This document shows positions 9,382 through 22,139 of a stretch of 33,121 nucleotides of DNA, in pieces. Source of the DNA: Brenneria alni. Its GTDB lineage: Bacteria > Pseudomonadota > Gammaproteobacteria > Enterobacterales > Enterobacteriaceae. The stretch is taken from NCBI RefSeq assembly GCF_003666245.1, contig NZ_MJLZ01000044.1, forward strand, positions 1 through 33,121, read 5' to 3'. The stretch's first letter is position 1, and every line of letters begins with the position of its first letter. The position numbers and the translations under genes are program-made. The notes under the pieces were generated by a model. That model was not told the origin of the DNA. It saw nothing but the letters and a program-made list of their open reading frames with translations, and did not search any database.

Positions 9382-10384
9382 ACGGAAACCTTTTTAAGTA
9401 ACAACAGAATAAACAGTGAACCACCCACAAATTCAATGACGACAGACAACGCACCCGACATATCCATCAAATGTTCAAGGATCAGTTGCCCGCCCACCTG
9501 AGAGATAACACCTAACAGGAATGCCGCAGGTAGCAGAAAACGGTGTTGACTGGATCCCACGATCATATAGGCGAGGTTTGCCACCATAAACCCCAGGAAG
9601 GTCAACGGCCCGACCAACACTGTCGATATCGCGACCAGAACGGAGACTAAAAACAGGATGATCGTCACACTACGCTTGTAATTCATACCCAGGTTAATGG
9701 CGGTATTTCGCCCAGGGCAAAGACATCGAAACGAAAACGCATCCGCCATATCACCAGTGCAATAATAGCGGTCACAAGCGCCGACAAACCGATCAATTCG
9801 GGGGTTGCACGGGTAAAGGTGGCAAACATCCGCCCTTGAAGGATGGCAAATTCGCTGGGTGTCAATAGTCTCTGCATCAGATTGGCTGCGCTGCGAAACA
9901 GTGTTCCGCAGATGATGCCAACCAAAAGCACCAGATGAAGATTATTGTCACGCCCGGTAAACAGCCAGCGGTAGAGCAATGCCGAAAACAGGACCAACAG
10001 CAGCGTTTCGAAAAAAAATTTTCCGCCGACGCCTAAACCAGGGATTCCGCTCACGCCAAAAATAAAAACCAGCGACGTCTGAATCAAGATGAACAGGGCT
10101 TCAAATCCCATGATTGACGGCGTCAGAACCCGGTTATTGGTTATCGTCTGGAACAACACGGTTGAAGCACTGGCCGCAAATGCCACCAGCAACATGGTGG
10201 CCAGTATCAACCCACGGTGAGCCAGTATGTAGCGCAGGTTGCTGCCAAGATTGATTGTCATGAATACCGCGATCAATCCCAGCGTTAACCCGCCAAGCCA
10301 GAGCACTCGCTGGGTCGAGGACAAAGTGAATCGTTTCCCTCTGGCGGCAACCGTCATCGTGGTATTACGTTCATTAACCGACAT
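9378..10384 (-). pseudogene. FecCD-type iron-siderophore permease, frameshifted
   Basis: This encodes the second permease of an iron-siderophore ABC importer (FecCD family, resembling the FatC/CeuC/VctG group). The first part, from ATG 10384, reads MSVNERNTTMTVAARGKRF then several membrane helices with NRVLTPSIMGFEALF, up to RFDVFALGE near 9716, where it shifts frame and soon stops (about 9683). The second part continues in the other frame with NTAINLGMNYKRSVTIILFL, VGPLTFLGFMVANLAYMIVG and ends at 9378. One missing G in the CTGGGCGAA region would restore ALGRNTAINLGM, so a single-base deletion is the likely cause. The rest looks full length. Confidence 0.85.
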
Positions 10385-10397
10385 GGCGTTTTTGACT

Positions 10398-10500
10398 TTA
10401 CAATAAGAGCAGGAAAACAGCAGCGCCGATAATGCCGAGGATCACACTGACCGGTATCCGTGCAGGATTTGACTCCCGTCTGGAAAGCGCCACAGAAAAA
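10398..10500 (-). pseudogene. C-terminal stump of the first FecCD permease
   Basis: Leftward translation of the gap before the frameshifted permease gives NPARIPVSVILGIIGAAVFL followed by LLL and a stop at 10400-10398. This looks like the last helix of a FecCD permease (the IPVSVxLGxIGxxxF pattern), thirteen bases before the ATG of the second permease, the normal operon spacing. The other 280 or so residues are gone; sbcB begins at 10565 on the other strand. The upstream limit near 10500 is approximate. Confidence 0.7.
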
Positions 10501-10564
10501 CACATTCAATGATATCCTTATCGTTTCATTAGCATTCAGACCAATCATGTAGCTCAATGTAACT

Positions 10565-11992
10565 ATGGCCGATAAAACACAACCTACGTTTTTCATTCAT
10601 GACTATGAGACTTTCGGTAAGCATCCGGCCCGTGATCGTCCCGCACAGTTTGCCGGGATACGAACCGATATGGATTTCAATATCATCGGCGAGCCGCTGG
10701 TCATCTATTGCAAACCGACGGATGACTATCTGCCAGAGCCTGAAGCGGTGATGATAACCGGTATCACCCCGCAGTTGGCTATGGCCAGAGGTGTGAATGA
10801 AGCTGAATTCGCCCGGCATATTCATGATGCATTCAGCGTTCCCGGCACATGCATCATGGGCTACAACAACATCCGTTTCGATGACGAAGTCAGTCGTAAT
10901 CTTTTTTACCGTAATTTCTATGATCCCTATGCCTATAGCTGGAAAAACGGTAACTCCCGCTGGGATTTACTGGATGCGTTACGTGCATGCTACGCGCTGC
11001 GGCCAGAGGGAATTATCTGGCCGGAAAACGATGAGGGGTTGCCCAGTTTCCGGCTTGAGCATTTAACGCAGGCCAATGGCATATCTCACGAACATGCCCA
11101 TGATGCGATGTCTGACGTCTATGCCACCATCGCTATGGCTCGGTTGCTACAACAAGCTCAACCCAAGCTTTTTGATTATCTGTTCCAGTTGCGCAACAAG
11201 AATAAGGTCAATGCTCTGATTGATATTCCACAAATGAAGCCACTGGTTCACGTTTCCGGTATGTTTGGTGCGGCCAGAGGCAACACCAGTCTGGTGGCGC
11301 CTCTGGCGTGGCATCCTGATAACCGCAACGCCGTCATTATGTGCGATCTTGCAGGCGATATGACGCCATTGCTGGAGTTGGATGCAGATACCCTCCGCGA
11401 GCGGCTGTATACCCGCCGGGATCAACTGACAGCCGATCAACGTGCGGTGCCCATCAAATTGGTTCATATTAATAAGTGCCCGGTGCTTGCTCCCACCAAT
11501 ACGCTACGGCCAGAAGACGCCGCACGGCTGGGTATTGATCGCCAACGTTGTCAGGAAAATTTAACGCTCCTGCGACAACACAGTCAGGTCAGGGAAAAAG
11601 CCGTTACGCTGTTTGCCGAGTCTCCGGCATTTACTGCTTCGAACGATGTCGACCTGCGGATCTATGATGGCTTTTTTGGCGATGCCGATCGCATGGCGAT
11701 GAAGATCATTCAGGAAACCACACCGCAGAATCTGCCCGCGTTGGATGTTAAATTTGTGGATGACCGCCTGGAACCGTTGCTGTTTCGCTATCGCGCCCGC
11801 AACTTTCCCAACACGCTGGACGATGGAGAACAACAACGCTGGTTGCAGCATCGGCAGGACGTTTTCACCGCGGAGCGGTTACAGGAATACCTTGCCGAGT
11901 TAGATGCGCTTTACCAACGTTATGATGGCGATAAGACAAAGACCGATCTCATTAAGGCGCTTTTTGCCTACGCACAAGACCTGGTGAGCTAA
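10565..11992 (+). CDS. sbcB: exodeoxyribonuclease I
   Basis: Exonuclease I digests single-stranded DNA 3' to 5' and takes part in mismatch repair and recombination. The DEDDh nuclease motifs are present: Exo I FIHDYETFGKHP (Asp13, Glu15), Exo II MGYNNIRFDDEVSRN, Exo III EHAHDAMSDVYATIAMARL with the catalytic His and Asp. The SH3-like and C-terminal helical domains follow. The length of 475 residues equals E. coli ExoI. The gene is divergent from the broken iron transporter and convergent with ycgR. Confidence 0.97.
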   Translation: MADKTQPTFFIHDYETFGKHPARDRPAQFAGIRTDMDFNIIGEPLVIYCKPTDDYLPEPEAVMITGITPQLAMARGVNEAEFARHIHDAFSVPGTCIMGYNNIRFDDEVSRNLFYRNFYDPYAYSWKNGNSRWDLLDALRACYALRPEGIIWPENDEGLPSFRLEHLTQANGISHEHAHDAMSDVYATIAMARLLQQAQPKLFDYLFQLRNKNKVNALIDIPQMKPLVHVSGMFGAARGNTSLVAPLAWHPDNRNAVIMCDLAGDMTPLLELDADTLRERLYTRRDQLTADQRAVPIKLVHINKCPVLAPTNTLRPEDAARLGIDRQRCQENLTLLRQHSQVREKAVTLFAESPAFTASNDVDLRIYDGFFGDADRMAMKIIQETTPQNLPALDVKFVDDRLEPLLFRYRARNFPNTLDDGEQQRWLQHRQDVFTAERLQEYLAELDALYQRYDGDKTKTDLIKALFAYAQDLVS

Positions 11993-12011
11993 TTACGCCG
12001 ATTAAAAACAG

Positions 12012-12050
12012 ATGAGGGCAAAGAAAGGATTCTTCGCCCTCATATTTATT
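12012..12050 (+). terminator. terminator after sbcB
   Basis: A long stem starting ATGAGGGC (12012-12019) and ending GCCCTCAT (12036-12043), extended inward by AAGAA/TTCTT with one mismatch, is followed by ATTTATTAT. It lies between the convergent sbcB and ycgR and may serve both. Confidence 0.75.
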
Positions 12051-12084
12051 ATGCTGTTGAATATGAATGCTTTTGTTAAAAAAA

Positions 12085-12849
12085 TTACACGTCCTGAAAC
12101 TTTCTCTTCTTCTCATTCTGTAATCTTTCAAGATCGAAAATAACCTGCTGCAAATCGCGTTCCTGAGCGGCAGACAGCGTTGGAAATTTGAAGCTCAGGC
12201 GGTGGGTGATTTTCACCTCACCTTTATTATCAACGTCTTTCATCGTTGACTGACCGACAAACTGCAAATCCAGGCTGAATAAGCCATATTCATTGAGATC
12301 CATCTCAACACCACAGATGGTATCCCCTTTTGTTAATAACCCGGTGGTATCCCTGTCGGTATAAAGGCTCAACCCGCCAAGAGAAAGATCCCTAATCGTG
12401 AATTGAAAATTGCTTTCATCAGGTAATTCACCACGGCACAGCAGTGGCGGCCAAAGTGGTGTATTGATTCGAAAATAGCTTCTGCGTTGAATTAGATAGA
12501 GTAGTTCAGGAAGTTGCGCAGTGAAAGCAGGTAAACCTTGAAAATCAATCGTTCTGGCAATTTCGGCGCTAAACTCAACCTTAGCCCCCGCCGGTTCAGC
12601 CACAAAAGCCAACGTCCCGGCATACAATACCCGACTGCTTTCGTGATCGCCCCCCCCCAGGTCAAAAATAAAAATATTATCATTAGGTATGACATCAAGG
12701 ATTTTACTGATGAACTGACCGCGAGAATGATAGACCATAACAGTCGTATCATTTTTCTTTAATTCACGTAGCGTTGCGCAGATAGCCAGTTTATTACGTT
12801 TAACAAACTGCTCTTTCAAATTTTCATCCACTGCTTTCATCCCCACCAT
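12085..12849 (-). CDS. ycgR: flagellar brake protein YcgR (PilZ, c-di-GMP)
   Basis: YcgR binds cyclic di-GMP and slows the flagellar motor. The N-terminal YcgR domain (FISKILDVIPNDNIFIFDLG; AKVEFSAEIA; LPAFTAQLPELLYLIQRR) leads into the PilZ domain with the c-di-GMP motif QRRSYFRIN (RxxxR) and the distal DLSLGGLSL (D/NxSxxG). Length of 254 residues compares with 244 in E. coli. Two starts are possible, ATG 12849 or ATG 12840 (MKAVDENLK); the second lies right after GGTGGGG. A run of nine G within the codons for DLGGGDH (12650-12658) could be prone to slippage. The frame is intact here, so the protein should be made. Confidence 0.94.
   Translation of the reverse strand: MVGMKAVDENLKEQFVKRNKLAICATLRELKKNDTTVMVYHSRGQFISKILDVIPNDNIFIFDLGGGDHESSRVLYAGTLAFVAEPAGAKVEFSAEIARTIDFQGLPAFTAQLPELLYLIQRRSYFRINTPLWPPLLCRGELPDESNFQFTIRDLSLGGLSLYTDRDTTGLLTKGDTICGVEMDLNEYGLFSLDLQFVGQSTMKDVDNKGEVKITHRLSFKFPTLSAAQERDLQQVIFDLERLQNEKKRKFQDV
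12650..12658. repeat. nine-base C/G homopolymer inside ycgR
   Basis: Nine consecutive C on the plus strand (G9 in the ycgR mRNA) encode the glycine run of FDLGGGDHES. It is the longest G/C homopolymer I noticed in the window. Length changes of one or two bases would shift the ycgR frame after about 65 codons. Confidence 0.95.
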
Positions 12850-13030
12850 TCCATTTAGCCAATGGTATATATTTATGCAGCAACTGAACTACATGCTACA
12901 AAATCCTTCAGATCGTATCGGCCTGCGTCGCTCACAACTTTAGGGCAATTTATCAAAAACAAAAAGTAAATGGGTAGGGGAAAGGCTGTTCCAGATCAGT
13001 AATTCAAACAACCCAGCGGCCAAATATGTC

Positions 13031-13858
13031 TCAGTTGAGCGGCATCGTCATCGGATCTGGATACTGATAGTCAAATCCGAGTTCATTACAGATGCGCTGA
13101 CCGTCCACAATGCGTCCTGAAGAATCAGTTTCATTAGCAACGAACTGCGGTGGAGTTAAGTTGAGTCGCCGTGCCTGATCGGGATAATAATCCTGTTTAG
13201 CAGGATGCCCTGGCGCGCAAAGGTTATACAGATGCCCGCCATGCGGATGTTTTAATATTAACTGGATGGCTTCCAGTACATCTTCCTGATGAACCAGGTT
13301 CACGCCGTGAGCGCCCCCGGTCAACCCCGTTTTCCCTGCCAGAAAACGGCCAGGATGGCGATCAATACCCACCAGCCCGGCCAGCCGCAGGATATCTACC
13401 GACGTATCCGGTAAATGCTGTAGCCACTGTTCGAGCGACAGCAGCACCTTGCCAGCGACGGATACGGGTTGCAGCGACGAGTTTTCCCGTACGATGCCTG
13501 TAGTATTGCCATACACGGATGTTGAACTGGTGAAGATAATCCGCGACACGTTAAAAACCCGGGCAGTATTAACCAGTTGCTGCACCGCCTGAGCATAATT
13601 TTCCCCGCCCCGCGCCGTTCGGCTGGCGGGTAAAGTAATAATAAGCGCATCAACCTGCAATAAGGCAGTTAGCTCATCAGTATTGCACTCCAGCTCAGGC
13701 GTCAGCCTGAGCTGGTAACACTCAACACCACTCATCCGCGTGGCTTCAACGCCGTCAATCGTTGTTTTGCTGCCGACAACCTGATAGCCATGGTTTTTCA
13801 GCGCCAACGCCAGCGGCATACCTAACCAACCCAGCCCGACAATCGCCACTTTCTTCAT
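13031..13858 (-). CDS. yeeZ: YeeZ, NAD(P)-binding SDR-like protein
   Basis: A 275-residue atypical short-chain dehydrogenase/epimerase-like protein; E. coli YeeZ has 274 residues and no established substrate. The N-terminal dinucleotide-binding loop is VAIVGLGWLGMPLA, followed by GSKTT, the extended-SDR-like FTSSTSVYG and VDILRLAGLVG, then HLYNLCAPGHP. The ATG at 13858 (MKKVAIVG) follows GGGGGAGCTAAAG, a strong ribosome binding site, and matches the E. coli start; a 28-codon extension to 13942 is unlikely. It is divergent from hisL, as in E. coli. Confidence 0.93.
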   Translation of the reverse strand: MKKVAIVGLGWLGMPLALALKNHGYQVVGSKTTIDGVEATRMSGVECYQLRLTPELECNTDELTALLQVDALIITLPASRTARGGENYAQAVQQLVNTARVFNVSRIIFTSSTSVYGNTTGIVRENSSLQPVSVAGKVLLSLEQWLQHLPDTSVDILRLAGLVGIDRHPGRFLAGKTGLTGGAHGVNLVHQEDVLEAIQLILKHPHGGHLYNLCAPGHPAKQDYYPDQARRLNLTPPQFVANETDSSGRIVDGQRICNELGFDYQYPDPMTMPLN

Positions 13859-13956
13859 CTTTAGCTCCCCCCGATCATGCACCGCAAAATTCATCTGATA
13901 CCCGTTTGCCTGTGACATCCTGCATAACCTGGCGCCCCACATCCAGTAAAAAAGTG

Positions 13957-13986
13957 TTGCACAAATACCCGTACATGGTTTAGGTT
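13957..13986 (+). promoter_or_regulatory. his operon promoter
   Basis: TTGCAC (13957-13962) and TAGGTT (13981-13986) are separated by 18 bases. The surrounding TGGTTTAGGTTA matches the -10 region of the E. coli his promoter as I remember it, and hisL begins 45 bases downstream, which gives the expected leader layout. Confidence 0.8.
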
Positions 13987-14030
13987 ATCCGCCAGAGAGT
14001 GAATATATTGATACAACCAAGAGATATATT

Positions 14031-14078
14031 ATGACAAGCGTTCTGTTTAACCACCATCATCACCATCACCCTGACTAG
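14031..14078 (+). CDS. hisL: his operon leader peptide HisL
   Basis: A 15-residue peptide, MTSVLFNHHHHHHPD, with six consecutive histidine codons (seven in E. coli). When charged His-tRNA is scarce the ribosome stalls on these codons and the downstream RNA folds as an antiterminator. The ATG follows AAGAGATATATT. It has no role beyond attenuation. Confidence 0.97.
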   Translation: MTSVLFNHHHHHHPD

Positions 14079-14096
14079 TCTTTCAGGCGATTGGTG

Positions 14097-14173
14097 CTGG
14101 AAGACACGCAGATCTTCCAGTGGCGCAGAACGAAAAGAGAGCCCTCGGAAGATCATCTTCCGAGGGTTTTTTT
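14097..14173 (+). promoter_or_regulatory. his attenuator (pause hairpin and terminator)
   Basis: CTGGAAGA near 14097-14104 can pair with ATCTTCCAG (about 14112-14120). The latter can instead pair with GGAAGAT from the terminator stem. The terminator itself is CCCTCGGAAGAT (14142-14153) with ATCTTCCGAGGG (14155-14166) and seven T (14167-14173). These mutually exclusive folds are the standard his attenuation switch, controlled by translation of hisL. Confidence 0.93.
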
Positions 14174-14286
14174 ATGGCGTACAATCCTGGCACGCCACCC
14201 TGCGGGCCGTTGCACCGCAAGGTTAAAAAACGTTCCCGACCGATTTTTTAGAATAGTTTTTAATTTGACTGGTTAATGAGGTTTCC

Positions 14287-15186
14287 ATGCTGGATAAAAC
14301 ACGTTTACGGATAGCAATGCAGAAGTCAGGCCGCCTGAGCGACGATTCACGCGAACTGCTGGCGCGCTGTGGTATTAAGATCAATTTGCAACAACAGCGT
14401 CTTATTGCGTTTGCGGAAAACATGCCTATCGATATTCTGCGCGTCCGTGATGACGATATCCCCGGTTTGGTCATGGATGGCGTAGTCGATTTGGGTATCA
14501 TTGGCGAAAACGTGCTGGAAGAAGAACTACTCAACCGCCGGGCGCAAGGCGAAGACCCACGCTATTTTACGCTGCGCCGTCTGGACTTTGGTGGCTGTCG
14601 TTTGTCGCTGGCAATGCCGCTGGACGAAGAGTATGCCGGTCCGCAGTGTCTGAAAGACAAACGTATCGCCACCTCTTATCCTCACTTGCTCAAGCAATAT
14701 CTCGACAATCAATCCATCAATTTCAAATCCTGCCTGCTGAACGGCTCCGTCGAAGTTGCTCCTCGCGCCGGGCTGGCTGATGCCATTTGCGATCTGGTTT
14801 CGACCGGGGCGACGCTGGAGGCCAACGGCCTGCGCGAAGTTGAAGTCATTTACCGTTCCAAAGCCTGCCTGATTCAGCGCGACGGCGAAATGTCCGCCGA
14901 CAAGCAGCAGTTAATCGACAAATTACTGACCAGGATGCAAGGCGTGATTCAGGCGCGTGAATCAAAATATATTATGCTGCACGCGCCCAGCGAACGTCTG
15001 GATGAAGTCATTTCATTATTACCCGGTGCCGAACGCCCGACCATTCTGCCGCTAGCGGGCGATCAGAGCCGGGTTGCCATGCACATGGTCAGCAGCGAAA
15101 CCCTGTTCTGGGAAACCATGGAAAAACTGAAGTCGCTCGGCGCCAGTTCCATTCTGGTGTTGCCGATTGAGAAAATGATGGAGTAA
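14287..15186 (+). CDS. hisG: ATP phosphoribosyltransferase
   Basis: HisG catalyses the first committed step of histidine synthesis, ATP plus PRPP to phosphoribosyl-ATP, and is feedback-inhibited by histidine. It is the long-form enzyme (299 residues, as in E. coli) with catalytic lobes [12 protein letters not shown] and [20 protein letters not shown], the PRPP loop GATLEANGL, and a C-terminal regulatory domain ending [12 protein letters not shown]. The ATG is preceded by TAATGAGGTTTCC. It lies 113 bases past the attenuator and overlaps or abuts hisD by a base or a few. Confidence 0.98.
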   Translation: MLDKTRLRIAMQKSGRLSDDSRELLARCGIKINLQQQRLIAFAENMPIDILRVRDDDIPGLVMDGVVDLGIIGENVLEEELLNRRAQGEDPRYFTLRRLDFGGCRLSLAMPLDEEYAGPQCLKDKRIATSYPHLLKQYLDNQSINFKSCLLNGSVEVAPRAGLADAICDLVSTGATLEANGLREVEVIYRSKACLIQRDGEMSADKQQLIDKLLTRMQGVIQARESKYIMLHAPSERLDEVISLLPGAERPTILPLAGDQSRVAMHMVSSETLFWETMEKLKSLGASSILVLPIEKMME

Positions 15187-15191
15187 TGACG

Positions 15192-17584
<2,393 letters not shown>

Positions 17585-17599
17585 TCTCAAGGAGCCAAT

Positions 17600-18667
17600 G
17601 TGGGCCAGAAATATCTTTTTATCGACCGCGACGGAACATTAATTGCCGAACCACCCGAAGATTATCAGGTTGACCGGTTGGATAAACTGGCGCTGGAACC
17701 AGACGTTATTCCGTCTTTGCTGGCGTTGCAAAAAGCGGGATTCAAGCTGGTGATGATCACCAATCAGGATGGACTTGGTACAGCCAGCTTCCCGCAGGAA
17801 ACCTTTGATCCACCACATAATCTTATGATGCAGCTCCTCACTTCTCAAGGGATTCACTTTGAGAAAGTGCTGATCTGCCCGCATCTTCCGGCAGACGAGT
17901 GCGAGTGCCGCAAGCCTAAAACGGCGCTGGTGACGGCGTATATGAAAGACGGCGCTTTAGATCTCGCCAACAGTTATGTGATTGGCGATCGGGAAACCGA
18001 TCTGCAACTGGCGCAAAACATGGGCATCGCCGGATTACGCTATCAGCGTGAAGGGCTGAACTGGAACACCATCACCAACCAGCTCACCAGGCGCAACCGC
18101 CACGCCCATGTCAACCGCGTCACACGTGAAACCGCCATTGACGTTAATGTCTGGCTGGATCAGGAAGGCGGCAGCAAAATCAATACCGGCGTAGGCTTTT
18201 TCGATCACATGCTGGATCAGATTGCCACCCACGGCGGTTTTCGCATGAAAATTGAAGTAAAAGGCGATCTTTATATCGACGATCACCACACGGTAGAAGA
18301 TACCGGGCTGGCGCTGGGAGAAGCACTCAGCCAAGCGTTGGGCGATAAACGCGGTATTGGCCGTTTTGGCTTCGTTCTGCCGATGGATGAGTGCCTGGCG
18401 CGCTGCGCGCTGGATATCTCCGGGCGACCACACCTGGAATACAAAGCCGAATTCAACTATCAACGCGTTGGCGACCTGAGTACGGAAATGGTTGAGCATT
18501 TCTTCCGCTCGCTCTCCTATGCTATGGGCTGCACGCTGCACCTGAAAACCAAAGGACGTAACGATCACCACCGTGTCGAAAGCCTGTTTAAAGTCTTTGG
18601 CCGGGCGCTACGTCAGGCGATCAAGGTTGAAGGCGATACGCTGCCGAGTTCAAAAGGGGTGCTGTAA
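17600..18667 (+). CDS. hisB: bifunctional histidinol-phosphatase / IGP dehydratase
   Basis: A fused enzyme of 355 residues. The N-terminal HAD phosphatase ([41 protein letters not shown]) dephosphorylates histidinol phosphate; the C-terminal domain is imidazoleglycerol-phosphate dehydratase ([43 protein letters not shown]). The frame starts at GTG 17600, five bases after AAGGAG. An ATG two bases earlier (17598) is out of frame and opens only a 14-codon peptide, so the site reads ATGTG with two competing starts. hisB ends in a one-base stop/start overlap with hisH. Confidence 0.97.
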   Translation: MGQKYLFIDRDGTLIAEPPEDYQVDRLDKLALEPDVIPSLLALQKAGFKLVMITNQDGLGTASFPQETFDPPHNLMMQLLTSQGIHFEKVLICPHLPADECECRKPKTALVTAYMKDGALDLANSYVIGDRETDLQLAQNMGIAGLRYQREGLNWNTITNQLTRRNRHAHVNRVTRETAIDVNVWLDQEGGSKINTGVGFFDHMLDQIATHGGFRMKIEVKGDLYIDDHHTVEDTGLALGEALSQALGDKRGIGRFGFVLPMDECLARCALDISGRPHLEYKAEFNYQRVGDLSTEMVEHFFRSLSYAMGCTLHLKTKGRNDHHRVESLFKVFGRALRQAIKVEGDTLPSSKGVL

Positions 18668-19257
18668 TGAAGGTTGTCATTCTGGATACCGGTTGTGCAA
18701 ACCTGTCCTCCGTCAACTATGCGGTGCAGCGTTTAGGCTATCAACCCATCGTCAGCCGGGAATCTGAAGTTGTACTACATGCCGACAAACTGTTTTTACC
18801 CGGTGTAGGAACCGCGCAGGCGGCAATGAACCAGCTAGCGGAACGCAGCCTGATCGATTTGATCAAAGCCTGTACCCAGCCGGTACTGGGTATCTGTCTC
18901 GGTATGCAACTACTCGGTACGTCCAGCGATGAAAACGGCGGCATTTCTACACTCGGTATTATTGATGCGCCCGTCAAGCTCATGAGAGATCACGGTTTAC
19001 CCCTTCCTCACATGGGATGGAACCAGCTCACATCGCAGGCCGGACATCGTCTGTTCCGTGATATTGACGAGGGCGCCTACTTCTATTTTGTCCACAGCTA
19101 TGCCATGCCGGTTTGTCCGAACACCATTGCTCAGGCCAACTACGGTGAAGCTTTCACCGCCGCCGTGGAGAAAGATAATTTCTTCGGCGTGCAGTTTCAC
19201 CCTGAACGTTCTGGCGCAGCCGGCGCCCAGTTGCTGAAAAATTTTCTGGAGATGTAA
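18667..19257 (+). CDS. hisH: IGP synthase glutamine amidotransferase subunit
   Basis: HisH hydrolyses glutamine and channels ammonia to HisF to make imidazoleglycerol phosphate and AICAR. It is a class I amidotransferase of 196 residues with [12 protein letters not shown], the nucleophile elbow [11 protein letters not shown] and the His/Glu pair in [16 protein letters not shown]. The start codon shares a base with the hisB TAA stop, so the two are translationally coupled. Confidence 0.98.
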   Translation: MKVVILDTGCANLSSVNYAVQRLGYQPIVSRESEVVLHADKLFLPGVGTAQAAMNQLAERSLIDLIKACTQPVLGICLGMQLLGTSSDENGGISTLGIIDAPVKLMRDHGLPLPHMGWNQLTSQAGHRLFRDIDEGAYFYFVHSYAMPVCPNTIAQANYGEAFTAAVEKDNFFGVQFHPERSGAAGAQLLKNFLEM

Positions 19258-20752
<1,495 letters not shown>

Positions 20753-20759
<7 letters not shown>

Positions 20760-21382
20760 GCGAACAGCGTATTTTAAGCGACGAACAACGAAACCAACTT
20801 GATTGGGAAAAAACTGACGGTATGTTGCCGGTGATTGTGCAACATGCCGTTTCTGGTGAAGTCCTGATGTTGGGCTATATGAATCAAGACGCGCTGAAAG
20901 CGACCGAAGACAGTGGCAAAGTGACGTTTTTTTCTCGTACCAAACAGCGCTTGTGGACCAAGGGCGAATCCTCCGGTCACTTTCTCAATGTGGCGTCAAT
21001 TACGCCGGATTGCGATAACGATACGCTGCTGGTTCTGGCAAACCCCATTGGGCCAACCTGTCACTTGGGCAGCAGCAGTTGTTTTTCTCCTGCCGCCAGC
21101 GACTGGCAATTCTTATATGAACTGGAACAATTGCTGGGAGAACGCAAGAGCGCCGATCCGACCAGTTCATATACCGCCAGTTTGTATGCCAGCGGCACCA
21201 AACGTATTGCGCAGAAAGTGGGAGAAGAAGGCCTGGAAACCGCATTGGCGGCTACCGTCCATGACCGTGAAGAACTGACTAATGAAGCAGCCGACCTAAT
21301 GTATCATCTGCTGGTCTTGCTACAGGATCAGGATTTGGATCTGGCGACGATTATTCGCAGGTTAAAACAACGTCATCAGTAA
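20753..21382 (+). CDS. hisI: phosphoribosyl-AMP cyclohydrolase / PR-ATP pyrophosphatase
   Basis: A fused enzyme for steps two and three of the pathway. The N-terminal cyclohydrolase part has [32 protein letters not shown], the zinc site DCDNDTLL and [12 protein letters not shown]; the C-terminal pyrophosphohydrolase has [31 protein letters not shown] and [14 protein letters not shown]. It is 209 residues with a GTG start at 20753 inside the hisF end; the first residues before QRNQLDWEK are a little longer than in E. coli. It is the last gene of the operon. Confidence 0.97.
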
Positions 21383-21387
21383 TATTG

Positions 21388-21437
21388 AAGATACTGCCAG
21401 CGGCTATTTCTGCCGCTGGCAGTATCTTACGTTTTGT
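21388..21437 (+). terminator. his operon terminator
   Basis: AAGATACTGCCAGCGGC and GCCGCTGGCAGTATCTT form a perfect 17-base-pair stem (21388-21428) with a seven-base loop, followed by ACGTTTTG. It starts six bases past the hisI stop and can also act on leftward transcripts because the arms are symmetric. Confidence 0.9.
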
Positions 21438-21518
21438 TCCTTAAATATTTGCCTTCACCCTTTCCGCTTACCGTAGCAGTCAATCGACTGGCTGCAATCG
21501 CGGCAGTGGAGCAGCAAG

Positions 21519-22076
21519 CTACTGGATGCCATTGATTTTCCCCTGTGACAACGTAGTAGCGCTATTGCCAGCGTTGTCGGCAGCATTCATATCCGCCCCT
21601 CTCTCTTTCAGCGCCTGAAGGAGTTCACTTCTCTGAAACAGAGAAGCATACATGGCTGCGGTTTGTCCTGCATTGTTACGCTGATCGGGATGACAATCTG
21701 CATTCATTAAGCGACGTGCGACTTTTATTTCACCTTTGAATATTGCCCCCATCAAAGCGCTGTTGCCACGCTTGTCGCGCTGGCAGGGATCCGCTCCGGC
21801 CTCGATCAACATTTTTACCGTGTTGTCATGGCCGTGATAAGCCGCCAGAATAATGGCGGTATATCCTTTGTTGTCGGCAGTGTTGAGATCGTACTTTGCA
21901 TCAATCAGGGTTTTGATCACGGAAACGTCGCCGTTTCTCGCCGCATCCCACAGATAGTTATTGAGCTGCGCCTTCACCTGCGGGTCTTGCGCGTTATCGC
22001 TATCAGCGGCATGAGCATCCAACGGGGAGAACAGTGAGACAACCATCAACCACAGGGCTACCATCATGATTTTCAT
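21519..22076 (-). CDS. ankB: AnkB-like periplasmic ankyrin-repeat protein
   Basis: A 185-residue secreted ankyrin protein. A signal peptide (MKIMMVALWLMVVSLFSPLDAHA, cleavage likely after AHA at residue 23) precedes about four ankyrin repeats: LWDAARNGDVSVIKTLID, GYTAIILAAYHGHDNTVKML, GNSALMGAIFKGEIKVARRL and GQTAAMYASLFQRSELLQAL. In Pseudomonas aeruginosa ankB lies downstream of katB and is needed for full KatB catalase activity. The same arrangement here, 63 bases after the secreted catalase, suggests the same partnership in the periplasm. GAGGTG five bases before the ATG is a good ribosome site. Confidence 0.87.
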   Translation of the reverse strand: MKIMMVALWLMVVSLFSPLDAHAADSDNAQDPQVKAQLNNYLWDAARNGDVSVIKTLIDAKYDLNTADNKGYTAIILAAYHGHDNTVKMLIEAGADPCQRDKRGNSALMGAIFKGEIKVARRLMNADCHPDQRNNAGQTAAMYASLFQRSELLQALKERGADMNAADNAGNSATTLSQGKINGIQ

Positions 22077-22093
22077 ATTTTCACCTCTTCGAG

Positions 22094-22127
22094 TAAACGT
22101 CCGTCCCTCAAAAGAGCCGGACGTTTA
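22094..22127 (-). promoter_or_regulatory. stem-loop between catalase and ankB
   Basis: TAAACGTCCG (22094-22103) and CGGACGTTTA (22118-22127) are perfect 10-base inverted repeats with a 14-base loop, between the catalase stop and the ankB ribosome binding site. There is no T run on the minus strand, so it could stabilise the upstream mRNA or tune ankB translation rather than terminate. Confidence 0.6.
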
Positions 22128-22139
22128 AAGGCAACTGAA

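Noticed and set aside
14052-14069. Histidine-codon run as a CRISPR-like or tandem DNA repeat
   Set aside because: It is the hisL leader peptide with six His codons followed by the his attenuator.
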